Source of the DNA: Brevibacterium sp. 239c
GTDB taxonomy: Bacteria > Actinomycetota > Actinomycetes > Actinomycetales > Brevibacteriaceae
Direction of reading: 5' to 3'
NCBI RefSeq assembly: GCF_900169365.1
Contig: NZ_FXZH01000018.1
Coordinates: 1-64,000, forward strand
DNA: 64,000 nt
Positions 6,643-15,736 of the stretch are shown one piece after another; position 1 is the stretch's first letter; each line of letters opens with the position of its first letter. Below the pieces are notes generated by a model, which was not told the DNA's origin, made no database searches, and worked only from the letters and a program-made list of their open reading frames with translations. A program made the position numbers and the translations under genes.

Positions 6643-7206
6643 ATGAGCATTGACCTCGCTCTCACCGTCGTCGGCAGCATCAACGCTGATATCATGGCCA
6701 CCACCCAGCGCCTGCCCGCAGCCGGTGAGAATCAGATCGCGGTCTGTGAAGGGGCGAATGCGCATGTGAGCCTCGCCGGGCGAGAATTCCACGCCCATGA
6801 GTCCGTGCTCACGCAGCTCGAAATCTCCCTTGACCTCATCAAAGAACTGTCACATTCCGTGCGCGGGCGATTCGTCATCAACGCCGCACCGGCATTGCCC
6901 TTACCCGCCGAGGTGGTCGAACGCGCCGATCTCATCATCGTCAACGAAACCGAATACGACCTGCTCCCGCAGCTGCCTGAGGCGAAGCTGGTTGCAGTCA
7001 CGTACGGCTCGCAGGGCTCGGCCCTGTACGAACACGGTCGGCAGGTGGCCTTCGCGAAGGCACTGCCCCGCAGCCCGGTCAACACCGTCGGCGCCGAAGC
7101 AGTGATGGACCCGTCTTCCCAGCCCGACTTCCACCAGCTTGAGGACTACCTGCGATCGGTGGCTTCCACTGACACCGAGGCCACTTCCACGGAGACAATG
7201 ACATGA
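6643..7206 (+). pseudogene. Ribokinase/PfkB-family remnant with two internal deletions
   Basis: The frame is open (187 residues) but the family usually needs about 300. The start is a good ribokinase N-terminus (LALTVVGSINADIMATTQRLPAAGE). It then jumps from LPAAGE straight to NQIAVCEGANAH, a segment normally about 80 residues further on, so the sugar-binding GGKGANQ region is missing. Near the C-terminus the reading is NTVGAEAVMDPSS where active enzymes have DTVGAGDAF, so the catalytic Asp and anion hole are gone. It cannot be an active sugar kinase. The frame has survived and the stop overlaps the start of the next gene, which may keep translation coupled. The start is the ATG at 6643. Confidence 0.7.
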
Positions 7207-8126
7207 CAGATCCAGCCGACCATTCCCACTCCCTGTTCACCGGTCTGAGCGCCTTCCCGCTGACCCCGATCCGGGACGAGGAGATCGACGAGGCTGCATA
7301 TGAAGGACTGATCGGTCGCCTCGTCGCAGCCGAAGTAGATTCGATCACCGCACTGGGCTCGACCGGATCATACGTCTACCTCACCCCGGACGAACGTGCC
7401 CGGGTCGCCCGACTGACCGTTGACCATGCCGCCGGGATTCCCGTGTTCGTCGGGGTCGGTGCACTGCGCACACGGGAAGTGCTGGCCAACGTGCGTGCCG
7501 CTGAGGCCGCCGGCGCCCAGGGTCTCCTGCTCGCTCCCGTCAGCTATCAGCCGTTGACCGAGGACGACGTATTCGAACTCTTCCGGACGGTCACCTCGGC
7601 GAGCGATCTGCCTGTTGTCGTCTACGACAATCCCGGCACCACGCACTTCACCTTCACCACCGACCTCTACGCGCGCCTGGCCGCGCTTGAGGGCGTGGCC
7701 TCGATCAAGATCCCCGGACTGGCGATGTCGCCCCCGGATTTCACCGCTCATGTCGAGGCGATCCGTGCCGCCACCGACGATCAGGTGAGCATCGGGATCT
7801 CCGGCGATGCCTTCGGGGCGGCCGGGCTCAATGCCGGCTGCGATGCCTGGTACACGGCAGTCGGCGGAACCCTGCCGAGCCCAATGCTCTCAATCACCCG
7901 GGCCGCTCTCAACGGTGAGGCCGAGAGAGCATCGGAACTCTCCGCACAGCTCCAGCCGTTGTGGGACCTCTTCGCCGAATTCGGCGGCAGCCTGCGGGTC
8001 ACCGCCGCCATCGCAGAACATCTCGGACTCGTCGGCCCCTCGTCCCTGCCTCTGCCGATCCTCGGCCTGACAGATACTCAGAAACAAAGGATCGCCGAGG
8101 TGGTCGAGACCCTCAATCTCAGCTGA
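7203..8126 (+). CDS. DapA/NanA-family aldolase (dihydrodipicolinate synthase-like)
   Basis: 307-residue class I aldolase of the DHDPS/N-acetylneuraminate lyase family. Seen are the substrate-carboxylate loop (ALGSTGSYVYL, in place of GTTGE), the Tyr of VVYDNPGTT and the Schiff-base Lys of VASIKIPG. The G-S-T-G-S loop and the context (behind a sugar-kinase remnant) fit a catabolic keto-acid or sugar-acid aldolase better than lysine biosynthesis. Its start overlaps the end of the ribokinase remnant, pointing to an old carbohydrate operon. Exact substrate unknown. Confidence 0.8.
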   Translation: MTDPADHSHSLFTGLSAFPLTPIRDEEIDEAAYEGLIGRLVAAEVDSITALGSTGSYVYLTPDERARVARLTVDHAAGIPVFVGVGALRTREVLANVRAAEAAGAQGLLLAPVSYQPLTEDDVFELFRTVTSASDLPVVVYDNPGTTHFTFTTDLYARLAALEGVASIKIPGLAMSPPDFTAHVEAIRAATDDQVSIGISGDAFGAAGLNAGCDAWYTAVGGTLPSPMLSITRAALNGEAERASELSAQLQPLWDLFAEFGGSLRVTAAIAEHLGLVGPSSLPLPILGLTDTQKQRIAEVVETLNLS

Positions 8127-8155
8127 TCGACCGAAGGTGCTGTTGGGCCACAGGT

Positions 8156-8974
8156 TCAGTCGATCTTGCCGATGGGTTCGCGTTTCTCGGCCTGGAACTG
8201 GTCCTCGGCCCGACCGCGGGCCCAATAGGCGGAGATCGACAGCGATTCGCGTGGCACCTCGTGTTCCTTGAGGACCTTCCGGATCGTTTTGATCGTCTCC
8301 CGCTCGCCATGGGCGAAGACCTGCGGTGTTCCCTCGGGCCAGTCGAGACCGCGAACAGCGGCAATGAGCTCATCGTCATTGTCGACCCAGACCACGGTGA
8401 TGCCGGCCGGTGTCACCGGAAGCACTCGGTCTGCTTCCTCGGCCACGGCGGCGATGACGGTTCCCTTCGCCTCGGCGTCCATGGCTTCGAGGGCCGTGCT
8501 GACGGCCGGGATCGCGGTGTGGTCGGCGATGAGCAGATGCCATGGGGCATCCGGATTCGGCTGGTATTTGCCTCCGGCTCCGACCATGACCAGTGTGTCG
8601 CCGGGCTGAACCTGTTTGGCCCAGGGTCCCGCGACGCCCTCATCGCCGTGGATGACGAAGTCCAGGGACAGCCACTTCTCGTCCTCATTGAATTCCCGCA
8701 CGGTATACGTACGGTTACGGGGAAGCATCTCCGGAGAGTTCTCACGCAGATCCGTCAGGTCGTAGGGCGGGGTCAATCCGTGCGCGGGATCTGCGAACAT
8801 GAGTTTGACGTATTTGTCCGTCGCCTCGTTGGGCGAGATCGCGTCGAAGCCGTCGCCACCGACCTTGATCCTGATGAGATTCGGGGTGATGTCCTTGATT
8901 TCTTGCACGGTCAGGACAGCCTGTGGGCGAGGCGGGCGCGGGGCACGAGTCTCTGAGACCGGTGGGTTCGTCAT
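8156..8974 (-). CDS. Siderophore-interacting protein (ferric-siderophore reductase, ViuB/SIP family)
   Basis: 272-residue cytosolic flavoprotein of the SIP family, which releases iron from imported siderophores by NAD(P)H-dependent reduction. Seen are the FAD-binding RNRTYTVREF motif, the HGDEGVAGPWA motif, and the SIP C-terminus (HGERETIKTIRKVL, ISAYWARGRAED). I start it at the ATG at 8972-8974 (MTNPPVSE) because AAGGAG lies seven bases upstream; a longer start at 9046 would run through the iron box at 8993-9011. No siderophore transporter is adjacent. Confidence 0.9.
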   Translation of the reverse strand: MTNPPVSETRAPRPPRPQAVLTVQEIKDITPNLIRIKVGGDGFDAISPNEATDKYVKLMFADPAHGLTPPYDLTDLRENSPEMLPRNRTYTVREFNEDEKWLSLDFVIHGDEGVAGPWAKQVQPGDTLVMVGAGGKYQPNPDAPWHLLIADHTAIPAVSTALEAMDAEAKGTVIAAVAEEADRVLPVTPAGITVVWVDNDDELIAAVRGLDWPEGTPQVFAHGERETIKTIRKVLKEHEVPRESLSISAYWARGRAEDQFQAEKREPIGKID

Positions 8975-8992
8975 GAAGCTCCTTCTCATTGG

Positions 8993-9011
8993 ATAAGTTA
9001 GCCTCACCTTA
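8993..9011 (-). promoter_or_regulatory. IdeR/DtxR iron box upstream of the SIP gene
   Basis: On the minus strand the sequence TAAGGTGAGGCTAACTTAT matches the DtxR/IdeR consensus TTAGGTTAGGCTAACCTAA at 14 of 19 positions, including the whole core AGGCTAAC. It sits about 20 bases before the start codon, so iron-loaded IdeR should repress the gene. Confidence 0.75.
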
Positions 9012-9024
9012 GCAAAGGGGTTTG

Positions 9025-10344
9025 TCAGACGGCTCTCTGGGACCAATCCTCACGCAGCCGACGCAGACCCTTGAGCGCCTTGGGGGAGTCGACGTATTCG
9101 ACGTCGGGCAGGGACGAGCTCGGGCTCTTGCACAGTAGCATGTCTTCGGGGTCCATGAGCGCGATGCGTTTTCCGTCCTCCTCGAGCCGACTCATCGCCT
9201 CGGTGAGCATGCGCCTGGCCACCCCATTGATCTCGTTGACCCTGCGCAGGTCGAGGACGAAGGCCTCAATATTGGATTCGGGCGCATCCATGGTTCGGAT
9301 GACGTTTTCGGCACCGCTCCACTGGATGAGGCCCTGCAGACTGCAGATGCGAACCATGACGCCCTGAGAATCAACGAAGCGCCGGTCACGACGAATGATC
9401 GAACGAGCCGGTTCAGGAGCGTCCATGATGTGCAGACTCAGCTCGCGTGAGAGAGTCCGGAATATATTGGCCCCACGAACACTCGTCCCGTGCTTGTCTA
9501 AGCGCGGAGAGAAGGTGGCGATGCCGACCTGCCCGGGCAGGACCCCGAAGACTCCGCCGGAGACGCCGGACTTGGCGGGTATGCCGACCTCCGTCATCCA
9601 GTCACCGGCAGCGTCGTACATGCCACACGTCATCATGACGCCGAGGACATGTCGGTTCACACGGGGTGAGAGCACCTGCTTGCCGGTGATGGGGTTGACC
9701 CCGCCAGCGGCCAGAGTGGCGGCCATGATTCCCAGATCTTTGGTGGTGACGACGACCGAGCACTGGGCGATATAGCCCTGGACCACCTCGTCGGGCTGGT
9801 CGGTATAGACACCATAGGACCGGAGCATATTGGCGATCGCGACATTGCGGTAGGCCTCACCCCATTCGCCTTCGGCCACTGAATCATCGATGTGCAGCTC
9901 GCGACCGGCGAACTCGGACAGGCCGGCTCGAACGATCTCGATCCGTTCGGCCAGTGAGGTGCCCGGCTCACCCAGGAGCGAATGGATGACCATGGCTCCG
10001 GCATTGATCATCGGGTTCAGCGGCTTACCGGACATCTTGTCCAAAGAGATCTCGTTGAAGGCTTCGCCGCTGGGCTCGACACCGACCATCTCGAGGACCG
10101 CTGCCAGCCCTTCCTGCTCGATGGCCATGCCGTAGATGAACGGCTTCGACATCGACTGGATGGAGAACTCGTATTCCGAATCACCCGAGGCATATTCGAC
10201 CCCGTCGAGGGTGGAGATGCAGATGCCCAGTTTCTCCGGATCGGCCGAGGCCAGATCGGGTATGTAGTCCGCGTTCTCACCGGACCGGTCTGATCTGTGA
10301 CGATCGAGAGTCTCGTCCAAGAAATCAGGGATAGGGGATCGCAT
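9025..10344 (-). CDS. glsA: Glutaminase A with C-terminal STAS domain
   Basis: 439-residue glutaminase (glutamine to glutamate and ammonia), serine-dependent and beta-lactamase-like. The catalytic S-x-x-K is in FSIQSMSKPFIYG. LNPMINAGAMVIHSL, the AYRNVAIANMLRSYG motif and the glycine-rich AKSGVSGGVFGVLPG all fit. After about residue 320 a STAS domain follows (EAFVLDLRRVNEINGVARRM), a fusion known in actinobacterial glutaminases and presumably regulatory. The ATG at 10342-10344 has an AGGAGG site directly upstream; the longer frame to 10416 lacks support. Monocistronic. Confidence 0.9.
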   Translation of the reverse strand: MRSPIPDFLDETLDRHRSDRSGENADYIPDLASADPEKLGICISTLDGVEYASGDSEYEFSIQSMSKPFIYGMAIEQEGLAAVLEMVGVEPSGEAFNEISLDKMSGKPLNPMINAGAMVIHSLLGEPGTSLAERIEIVRAGLSEFAGRELHIDDSVAEGEWGEAYRNVAIANMLRSYGVYTDQPDEVVQGYIAQCSVVVTTKDLGIMAATLAAGGVNPITGKQVLSPRVNRHVLGVMMTCGMYDAAGDWMTEVGIPAKSGVSGGVFGVLPGQVGIATFSPRLDKHGTSVRGANIFRTLSRELSLHIMDAPEPARSIIRRDRRFVDSQGVMVRICSLQGLIQWSGAENVIRTMDAPESNIEAFVLDLRRVNEINGVARRMLTEAMSRLEEDGKRIALMDPEDMLLCKSPSSSLPDVEYVDSPKALKGLRRLREDWSQRAV

Positions 10345-10439
10345 TGCACCTCCTGCAGTGTGATGAAATTCGGCTGAGTGTGTTGGGGCCCGCTGCTGCC
10401 CGCCTGCTATTCTCACATACCCCTGTGCAGGTGGGGAGA

Positions 10440-11690
10440 CTATCCTGAGAGTGCGGTCCCGTCGAGGCGCAGCACGGTCTCGAGCAGAACCTCGATTCCC
10501 GGGAGAATGTCATCGAGTTCGGTGAATTCTTCGGGACAGTGGCTGCGGCCATCGCGCGAGGGCACGAAGATCATGCCCACCTGTGTCTTGGCGGCGATGA
10601 TCCCCGCATCGTGACCGGCACCGGAGAACATTGTGGCGCGTGTGTGACCAAGCTCATCGGCCACCTCGGCGATGGTGGAGGTGATCGGTTCATGCAGCGG
10701 CACGGGCGCATCGTCCGTGGTCCACTCCATCTCCACGTGCACACCGCGTGCATCAGCATTCTGACTGGCGGCATCGGTGAGCCTGCGCTGCACCTCCTGC
10801 AGCCATGAACCGTCGGGGCCGCGGAATTCGCCTTCGACGCTGGCATTGGCCGAGACGACATTCACGGCCTCGGGAGTGAACTGGATCTGACCACTGGTGC
10901 CGCGGGTGTTCGTCCCGGACTCGGCGATCGATTCGACGGCGAGCACGGTGCCCGCGGCCGCACACCCTGCGTCGGCGCGGACATCCATCGGGGTCGTACC
11001 GGCATGATCCTGACGGCCGGTGAAGAGTGCCTTGAAGTGGTTGATCCCGGTGATCGTCTCAACCACGCCGATCTGTTTGCCCATCCGCTCCAGCTCCGGC
11101 CCCTGCTCGATGTGAAGTTCGAGGAACGCGATGACCTTCGAGAAGTCGTAGCGTGCATCGAGGAAGGCTTCGGGATCGATGCCGGAATCGGGCAGTGCTT
11201 CGGCGAGGCTGCGTCCACCGGTGTCCGTGGCTGCCAGAGTGGTGCGGTCGACGAGTCCGGTCATCGCCCGGGAGCCGACGCAGAAGAAGCCGAAATCATT
11301 GGGCTCCTCGTTGAAGAAGACCACGACCACAAGATCATGGTCGAGTCGAACGTTGTTCTCCCGCAGCAGCCGCACGACCTCGATGGCGCCGAGGACGCCG
11401 GTGATCCCATCGAAGCGGCCACCGCCGTCAACGGTGTCGGTATGGGACCCGAGCATGATCTCTCGCCCGCCGAGGCGACCGGGCAGCACCCCGATGACAT
11501 TGCCGGCCCCGTCGATCCGTGTCGTTAGGCCCGCCTGCTTCATCAGTGTCCGAGCGTAGTCGCGACCGGCGACGTCGAACTCGCTCAGCGCTCGCCTCGT
11601 CCAGCCCGGACGGTCCGAGTCGACGAGAGTGGCAAGCTGGGTGAGTTCGGACTCGAAGCGTTGTCCTACCGGGGTGATGGTGCTCATCAT
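10440..11690 (-). CDS. M20-family Zn hydrolase (N-carbamoyl-amino-acid / ureido-acid amidohydrolase type)
   Basis: 416-residue metallohydrolase of the hydantoinase/carbamoylase branch of M20, which removes carbamoyl groups from N-carbamoyl amino acids, beta-ureidopropionate or allantoate. Metal ligands are visible in MLGSHTDTVDGGGRFDGITG (His and Asp), FFNEEPNDFGFFCVGS (Glu pair), LELHIEQGPELE (His) and SGAGHDAG (His). GRQDHAGTTPMD belongs to the dimerisation lid. No hydantoinase or purine genes are next to it, so the substrate cannot be named. A start at 11690 or the adjacent ATG at 11687 is equally good. It lies 21 bases from nhaA, upstream on the same strand, so the two may be cotranscribed. 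Confidence 0.85.
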   Translation of the reverse strand: MMSTITPVGQRFESELTQLATLVDSDRPGWTRRALSEFDVAGRDYARTLMKQAGLTTRIDGAGNVIGVLPGRLGGREIMLGSHTDTVDGGGRFDGITGVLGAIEVVRLLRENNVRLDHDLVVVVFFNEEPNDFGFFCVGSRAMTGLVDRTTLAATDTGGRSLAEALPDSGIDPEAFLDARYDFSKVIAFLELHIEQGPELERMGKQIGVVETITGINHFKALFTGRQDHAGTTPMDVRADAGCAAAGTVLAVESIAESGTNTRGTSGQIQFTPEAVNVVSANASVEGEFRGPDGSWLQEVQRRLTDAASQNADARGVHVEMEWTTDDAPVPLHEPITSTIAEVADELGHTRATMFSGAGHDAGIIAAKTQVGMIFVPSRDGRSHCPEEFTELDDILPGIEVLLETVLRLDGTALSG

Positions 11691-11711
11691 TGAGCCTTTC
11701 TGGTGGTGCCG

Positions 11712-13019
11712 TCAGAGGTGGTCCACATCCAGAGTAGCGTTCTCTGTCTTGCGGTACCGGCGGTTCCTGCCGCCCAAGACCACCGATGCCAGAAGCGCCG
11801 CGATGACCGAGGCGCTGAGAATCGCGACCTTCGCATAGTCGTGGTCCGGGGAGCCCGGGGTGAAGCTGAGTTCGGCGACGAGCAGGGACACAGTGAACCC
11901 GATTCCTGCGAGCAGACCGACCCCTGCCAGATCGGGCCATTTCAGGCTCTGGTCCAGTCCGGCCGAGGTGAATCGGGTGACCAGCCACGTCGAGGTCAGA
12001 ATCCCCAACGGTTTGCCCACAATTAGGGCTGCCATGATCGCAAAGGTCAGCGGCTGTGTGAACGCCGTGGCCAGCCCCTCGAGGCCGCCCACGGCGACAC
12101 CCGCGGCGAAGAAGGCGAACACGGGGACCGCGAACCCCGCGGACAGGGGGCGCAGGCGGTGTTCTATCATTTCGGCGAGGTTGGGCCGCTCTTCGTCGCT
12201 CTGAGCGTAGAGGCGGGAGCCCTTCGCCTCGCGAGCCTGACGTCCCTTTCGTCGGCTGGCCAGGGCGGGGATGGTGAACCCGAGCAGCACGCCTGCGATT
12301 GTGGAGTGGACACCGGAGGAATGCATGAGCGCCCAGGCGATGAGTCCCAACGGCAGCAGGATGACCCAGGCTGCCCAGGCGCGGTCGACGAAGAATGTTC
12401 TGAACCGGGAGGCGATGAGTCCGTAGGCGATGATGGCCGCAACGGCCGCCAGGAGGGGGACGAAGGTAATGGTCTCGGTGTAGAAGACGGCGATGATGCC
12501 GATCGCCAGCAGATCATCGACGGCGGCGAGGGTGAGGAGGAAGACGCGCAGCGACTTGGGCAGATGGGAGCCGATGATTGCGAGGATCGCGACGGCGAAC
12601 GCGATGTCCGTCGCAGTGGGAATCGCCCACCCGCGCAACAGCTCCGGGTGGGAGACCATGAGCACCGTGTAGATGAGGGCAGGGACGATGACCCCGCCGG
12701 CAGCAGCAGTGATCGGGACGATGGCCGTGCGGAAGCTGCGCAGATCCCCGTGGGTGAACTCGGTCTTCAGCTCCACCCCGACCAGGAAGAAGAAGATCGC
12801 CAGCAGACCGTCGGCGGCCCACGTTCCCAGACTCAGCTGCAGGTGCCACGGGGCGAAGCCGACCTCGATGTCTCTGAGCGCGAAGTATGAGTCAGAGAGC
12901 GGAGAGTTCGCCCAGATGAGAGCCGTGAGAGCGGCGATGACGAGGAGTCCGCCGCCCACGGTGTCCTTGCGCAGGGACGTGAACAGGCGAAAACCGGTGG
13001 CGGGGGATGGTGAAGTCAC
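11712..13019 (-). CDS. nhaA: Na+/H+ antiporter NhaA
   Basis: 435-residue inner-membrane antiporter with about 12 helices, exchanging Na+ (or Li+) for protons in pH and salt homeostasis. Family signatures are present: GLLAIFFFLVGVELKTEF, ATDIAFAVAILAIIG and the paired aspartates of the ion site in LAAVDDLLAIGIIAVFYT. The C-terminus has a short basic tail after the last helix (VVLGGRNRRYRK). The start is a GTG at 13017-13019 with only a weak ribosome-binding site. Confidence 0.92.
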   Translation of the reverse strand: MTSPSPATGFRLFTSLRKDTVGGGLLVIAALTALIWANSPLSDSYFALRDIEVGFAPWHLQLSLGTWAADGLLAIFFFLVGVELKTEFTHGDLRSFRTAIVPITAAAGGVIVPALIYTVLMVSHPELLRGWAIPTATDIAFAVAILAIIGSHLPKSLRVFLLTLAAVDDLLAIGIIAVFYTETITFVPLLAAVAAIIAYGLIASRFRTFFVDRAWAAWVILLPLGLIAWALMHSSGVHSTIAGVLLGFTIPALASRRKGRQAREAKGSRLYAQSDEERPNLAEMIEHRLRPLSAGFAVPVFAFFAAGVAVGGLEGLATAFTQPLTFAIMAALIVGKPLGILTSTWLVTRFTSAGLDQSLKWPDLAGVGLLAGIGFTVSLLVAELSFTPGSPDHDYAKVAILSASVIAALLASVVLGGRNRRYRKTENATLDVDHL

Positions 13020-13389
13020 GATGGGTCCATTTCATTGCCGGAAGGTGTGCTTCTCCGGCCCGACACTTGTGCGGGTGCTCTGATGAAACAGTCAGTGATC
13101 GAACGCCGAGGCGGTCGTGCTCATGACGGCGTGTTCAGAGGGCAGTCTGTTCAGTCAGCAGTCTGCGCAGATAGCGGGCCGGGGTTGGTCACCGGCCAGA
13201 AGTGGAGCTGTGCCCGACATCATCAGTCCCCACGAGGTGATGTAACCATTTGTGCCTGAGTGCCCAAGGACCCACACCTGCGGTGTGAATACGGAGTCGG
13301 GCTGTGTGGGAATCATCGGGGCCAGTTTACCGGACGCCCCTGCACGTTCACGAGCCCAGCCTGCACGTTCACGAGCCCAGCCTGCGGGC
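13020..13389. other. 370-base gap between nhaA and the SulP gene
   Basis: No convincing gene. It holds the nhaA promoter region, a hairpin (GCCGGAAGGTGTGCTTCTCCGGC near 13037) and, at its right end, tandem repeats that copy the SulP stop region (13338-13392). An open frame at 13155-13442 with repeated ERAGWAR residues is only a translation of those repeats. Confidence 0.6.
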
Positions 13390-13392
13390 TCA
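13338..13392 (-). repeat. Stop-codon echo repeat at the 3' end of the SulP gene (three 21-bp units)
   Basis: Read on the minus strand, the SulP stop (TGA at 13392-13390) sits in a unit ending GCAGGCTGGGC. A second unit (TCGTGAACGTGCAGG...) and a third near-identical unit follow. TGA triplets lie exactly 21 bases apart (13390, 13369, 13348), so all three are in the same frame. Confidence 0.8.
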
Positions 13393-14919
13393 GGACCCCA
13401 GACCGCCGGAGAGCCGGGCGTGGAGGCGCTCTGTGTACTCATTCATGCCGATGAGTTCTACGCTCTTGCCCAGCTGCTCGTATTTCGTCACGATCGCATC
13501 GAGGGCTGCCACGGTCGAGGCATCCCAGACATGGGAGCCGCTCATATCGATGACGATGCGATCGGGATCGTGCGAATAGTGAAACTGTGTTGTCAGATCA
13601 TTCGACGAGGCGAAGAACAGCTCGCCGGTGACCCTGTAGTGGGCGCTCGCCCCAGCTGCGGCTCCAGCCTCGGTGACCTCTCGGTCGACGGTGACGAAGT
13701 GTGCGACGCGTCGGACGAAGAGAACACTGGCGATGAAGACTCCGATGACCACGCCGATCGCAAGGTTTCCGGTGAGAACCACGACGACCACTGTTGCGAT
13801 CATGACGAAGGTTTCACTCTTGGGCAGCAGCTTCAGAGTCGAGGGGCGGATCGAATGCCACTCGAAGGTGTCGATGGACACGATCATCATGATCGCCACG
13901 AGTGCGGCCATGGGGATGATGCTGACGATATCGCCGAGTACGACGACGAGGATGAGAAGGAACGCTCCGGCCATGAACGTCGATATGCGAGTTCGCGCTC
14001 CGGAGGCCTTCACATTGATCATCGTCTGACCGATCATGGCGCATCCGCCCATGCCGCCGAAGAGGCCGGAGATCATGTTCGCCACCCCCTGCCCCCAGCT
14101 CTCACGGGTCTTGTTCGAATGGGTATCGGTGATCTCATCGACAAGTTTGGCCGTCATCAGCGACTCCATCAGACCGACGAGCGCCATCGCCAGCGCATAC
14201 GGCGCGATCGTGGTGAAGGTGTCCCACGTAAGAGGAACATCTGGGATGAAGAGTTGGGGCAGGCTGCGGGGCAGTTCACCCTGATCACGCACCGTGGGCA
14301 CATCGACGGCGAAGAGCACTGTGATGGCGGTGATGAGGACGATGGAGACTAGAGGCGCGGGGACGATCTTCGTGAGTTTCGGCATCAGCACCATGACGAG
14401 GATTCCGAGTCCCACCAGTGGGTAGACAAGCCACGGCACTCCGATGACATGGGGCAGCTGGGCGGAGAAGACAAGGATCGACAGTGCATTGACGAAGCCG
14501 ACCATGACGCTGCGGGGAATGAAGCGCATGAGCTTGGCAACCCCTGAGCCCGCCAGCAAGATCTGGAAGACTCCGGCCAGCATGACGGTGGCGATGAAGA
14601 AGTCCATGCCGTAGGTGCGGGCGACGGGGGCGATGACCAGGGCGACGGCCCCCGTCGCGGCTGAGATCATCGCCGGCCGGCCGCCGAGGAAAGCGATCGA
14701 TACAGCCATGATGAAGGCAGAGAACAGCCCGACCTTCGGATCGACCCCGGCGATGATGGAGAACGCAATCGCCTCCGGGATGAGCGCCAAGCCCACGACG
14801 AGTCCGGCGAGAACCTCACGAGTGAGCAGTCGCGGTGAACGCAGTGCAGCGAGCACGGAGGGTTCAGGGCGGTACCGAGCGGGATCGTCGCCTAAGTCAA
14901 TGATGGGTGATGTCGTCAC
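13390..14919 (-). CDS. SulP-family anion transporter with STAS domain
   Basis: 509-residue SLC26/SulP permease, probably for sulfate, bicarbonate or a related anion. The transporter core has the family motifs (GLVVGLALIPEAIAFSIIAG, GLFGGMGGCAMIGQTMIN). The C-terminus is a STAS domain (YRVTGELFFASSNDLTTQF, DMSGSHVWDASTVAALD). The pattern resembles the bicarbonate/sulfate branch with a short STAS, but substrate cannot be read from sequence. A GTG start at 14917-14919. Monocistronic, ending in the echo repeat described at 13338. Confidence 0.85.
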   Translation of the reverse strand: MTTSPIIDLGDDPARYRPEPSVLAALRSPRLLTREVLAGLVVGLALIPEAIAFSIIAGVDPKVGLFSAFIMAVSIAFLGGRPAMISAATGAVALVIAPVARTYGMDFFIATVMLAGVFQILLAGSGVAKLMRFIPRSVMVGFVNALSILVFSAQLPHVIGVPWLVYPLVGLGILVMVLMPKLTKIVPAPLVSIVLITAITVLFAVDVPTVRDQGELPRSLPQLFIPDVPLTWDTFTTIAPYALAMALVGLMESLMTAKLVDEITDTHSNKTRESWGQGVANMISGLFGGMGGCAMIGQTMINVKASGARTRISTFMAGAFLLILVVVLGDIVSIIPMAALVAIMMIVSIDTFEWHSIRPSTLKLLPKSETFVMIATVVVVVLTGNLAIGVVIGVFIASVLFVRRVAHFVTVDREVTEAGAAAGASAHYRVTGELFFASSNDLTTQFHYSHDPDRIVIDMSGSHVWDASTVAALDAIVTKYEQLGKSVELIGMNEYTERLHARLSGGLGS

Positions 14920-14958
14920 CAGACGAACATTACCGGCTCGTCTCCGGCTCCGTGTAAG

Positions 14959-15687
14959 TCAGTTCAGCGAGACGCCGGTGCCGTGGAGGCTGACGACCAG
15001 GCCGCTATCGGTGGCCTTGATATCGGTGAGTTCGAGGCCGGCAGGCAGGGAGTCGAGGTCGATGACGATGTCTGAGATCGACGAAGTCAGAAACGAGGGG
15101 ATCGAATCGATGTCGACCTCAGCTGATCCGAGCCTGATCGTGGTGGCATCGACGACGACCTGTCGGGACTGTGCCTTGGGTTCGATGCCGACGAGCAGAT
15201 CCTGACCGAGCAGTGAGCCCTTGAGGAAGAGCTTGTCGTCGATCGTGGTGAACTTCATGCCGCTGGGCAGCGTGGCGTGTTCGGCGGCCAGCGAGTCGAT
15301 CGTCTCCAGCGGAATCACCCCGCTTGCCTCCACCGTGCCGATGGGTCGTGAGGTGTCGACGGGAACGTCGAAGAGTTTCGCATCGACGTCGGTGAAGTCG
15401 ACGTTCTCATAGTGGGCCCGATCGGCAGTGACATGCACAGTATTGAGCTTTCCCCCGGCCATCTGCGTCAGCACCGGGAAGCCCTCGACGTTCACATCGG
15501 CATCGCCGTAGGGCTTAAGGCCCTCAGCGATCTTCGACTCGGTGGTGAAGTCGACCACCCGGTCGGCGGCGATGAAGCCGATGAGCAGCGTGGCCACGAT
15601 GATGACAGCGGTGACGATGAGTTTCGTCCGCCGCTTTCGTCGCCGAGGTGGTTCGTGCGGGTACTCCAGAGTTCGAGCCGTCGTCAT
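14959..15687 (-). CDS. DUF2993 (LmeA-like) membrane-anchored protein
   Basis: About 242 residues with one N-terminal membrane anchor after a basic stretch (RRRKRRTKLIVTAVIIVATL), then an exported domain. Family pattern: VDFTTESKIAEGLKPYG, a VNVEGFPVLTQMAGG strand (the hallmark GFPFLTQ element of DUF2993), and VVVDATTIRLGSAEV further on. The mycobacterial member LmeA takes part in lipomannan/LAM maturation at the cell envelope, so a lipid-related envelope role is possible here. ATGs at 15685-15687 and 15694-15696 are both usable. It is between SulP and lutC, same strand. Confidence 0.75.
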   Translation of the reverse strand: MTTARTLEYPHEPPRRRKRRTKLIVTAVIIVATLLIGFIAADRVVDFTTESKIAEGLKPYGDADVNVEGFPVLTQMAGGKLNTVHVTADRAHYENVDFTDVDAKLFDVPVDTSRPIGTVEASGVIPLETIDSLAAEHATLPSGMKFTTIDDKLFLKGSLLGQDLLVGIEPKAQSRQVVVDATTIRLGSAEVDIDSIPSFLTSSISDIVIDLDSLPAGLELTDIKATDSGLVVSLHGTGVSLN

Positions 15688-15736
15688 GGGCACCATTGTC
15701 GCGTACCGTGACTGTCCCTGTCGCAGTGGGACCGAT

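Noticed and set aside
6028..6798. 256-codon minus-strand frame over ohr
   Set aside because: Shadow of ohr and of the ribokinase remnant; no domain features.
13338..13392. Tandem repeats considered as a CRISPR array or attachment site
   Set aside because: Units are head to tail without spacers, unique to this locus, and anchored on a stop codon.
13155..13442. Minus-strand frame with repeated ERAGWAR residues
   Set aside because: It is a translation of the 21-bp echo repeats and overlaps the end of the SulP gene; no ribosome-binding site.
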